Source of the DNA: Liolophura sinensis
Lineage: Eukaryota; Mollusca; Polyplacophora; Chitonida; Chitonidae
Direction of reading: 5' to 3'
NCBI RefSeq assembly: GCF_032854445.1
Contig: NW_027018506.1
Coordinates: forward strand, 1-19,918
DNA: 19,918 nt
In this document: positions 19,801 to 19,918 of the stretch, one piece after another
How the letters are laid out: the number at the start of each line of letters is the position of its first letter
Position numbering within the stretch: the first letter of the stretch is position 1
The notes under the pieces: model-generated
Seen by the model: only the letters and a program-made list of their open reading frames with translations
What the model was told of the DNA's origin: nothing
Databases searched by the model: none
Program-made: the position numbers and the translations under genes

Positions 19801-19918
19801 AAAAACACAAGGTACTTGATACAGTCTGCTGTAAAAAGTACAATTGAACACTGACCCACATCAATAAGGTGCCAAAAGATGCGCAATTGGGTCAGGCATC
19901 TCCAGCTGTTGAAAAATT
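16795..19918. repeat. 548-bp satellite array, right block
   Basis: This is the same satellite in the same orientation and phase as the left block. It opens with the right copy of the target duplication and the remainder of interrupted unit 20. Complete 548-bp units then begin at 16921, 17469, 18017, 18565 and 19113, and a partial unit runs from 19661 to the window end. All complete units here are exactly 548 bp. The same linked variants seen on the left recur: units 21, 22 and 26 carry GACG with CTCAATGTC, and units 23-25 carry GATG with CTTAATCTC. The two blocks are therefore one array split by an insertion, not two independent arrays. Confidence 0.97.

Overview
This is eukaryotic, non-coding, repeat-rich DNA with no host gene. 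It holds a long head-to-tail satellite array whose unit is 548 bp, split once by a full-length non-LTR retrotransposon (LINE) on the minus strand. The organism is probably an invertebrate, with a mollusc as first guess. That guess rests on the I/Nimb-like make-up of the LINE (gag-like ORF1 with zinc knuckles; endonuclease, reverse transcriptase and RNase H in ORF2) and on its 3' end, a stem-loop followed by an (ATTC)n tail of a kind I associate with mollusc LINEs and SINEs. The species cannot be named from the sequence alone.

Layout. Positions 1-10871 are satellite: a partial unit (1-27), 19 complete units (28-10436) and the left part of a twentieth (10437-10871). Positions 10872-16794 (5923 bp) are the LINE, read right to left: a 604-bp structured 5' UTR (16191-16794), ORF1 (16190-14829, 453 aa), ORF2 (14829-11134, 1231 aa), a 3' UTR with a terminal stem-loop, and the ATTC tail. 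Positions 16808-19918 are the rest of unit 20, five complete units and a partial one. The array runs off both ends of the window.

The LINE is flanked by a 13-bp target site duplication (10859-10871 and 16795-16807). Removing the element and one duplication copy restores a 548-bp unit exactly: equivalent landmarks on either side are 6484 bp apart, which is 548 + 5923 + 13. This was therefore one clean target-primed insertion into an existing array. Both reading frames are open, all expected catalytic residues are visible, and the frames are joined by a TAATG stop-start overlap, so the copy looks young and possibly still competent.

The satellite units are nearly identical but fall into a few linked variant types that alternate along the array and include mosaics, as expected from unequal crossover and gene conversion. 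Units 1-9 (28-4956) carry about twenty one-base length changes, mostly in short homopolymers, whereas every later unit is exactly 548 bp. That contrast could be array-edge decay or uneven consensus quality.

The best candidates for something new are the satellite family, the LINE family with its structured 5' leader and 3' stem-loop, and their nesting. I see no sign of a novel multi-gene system.
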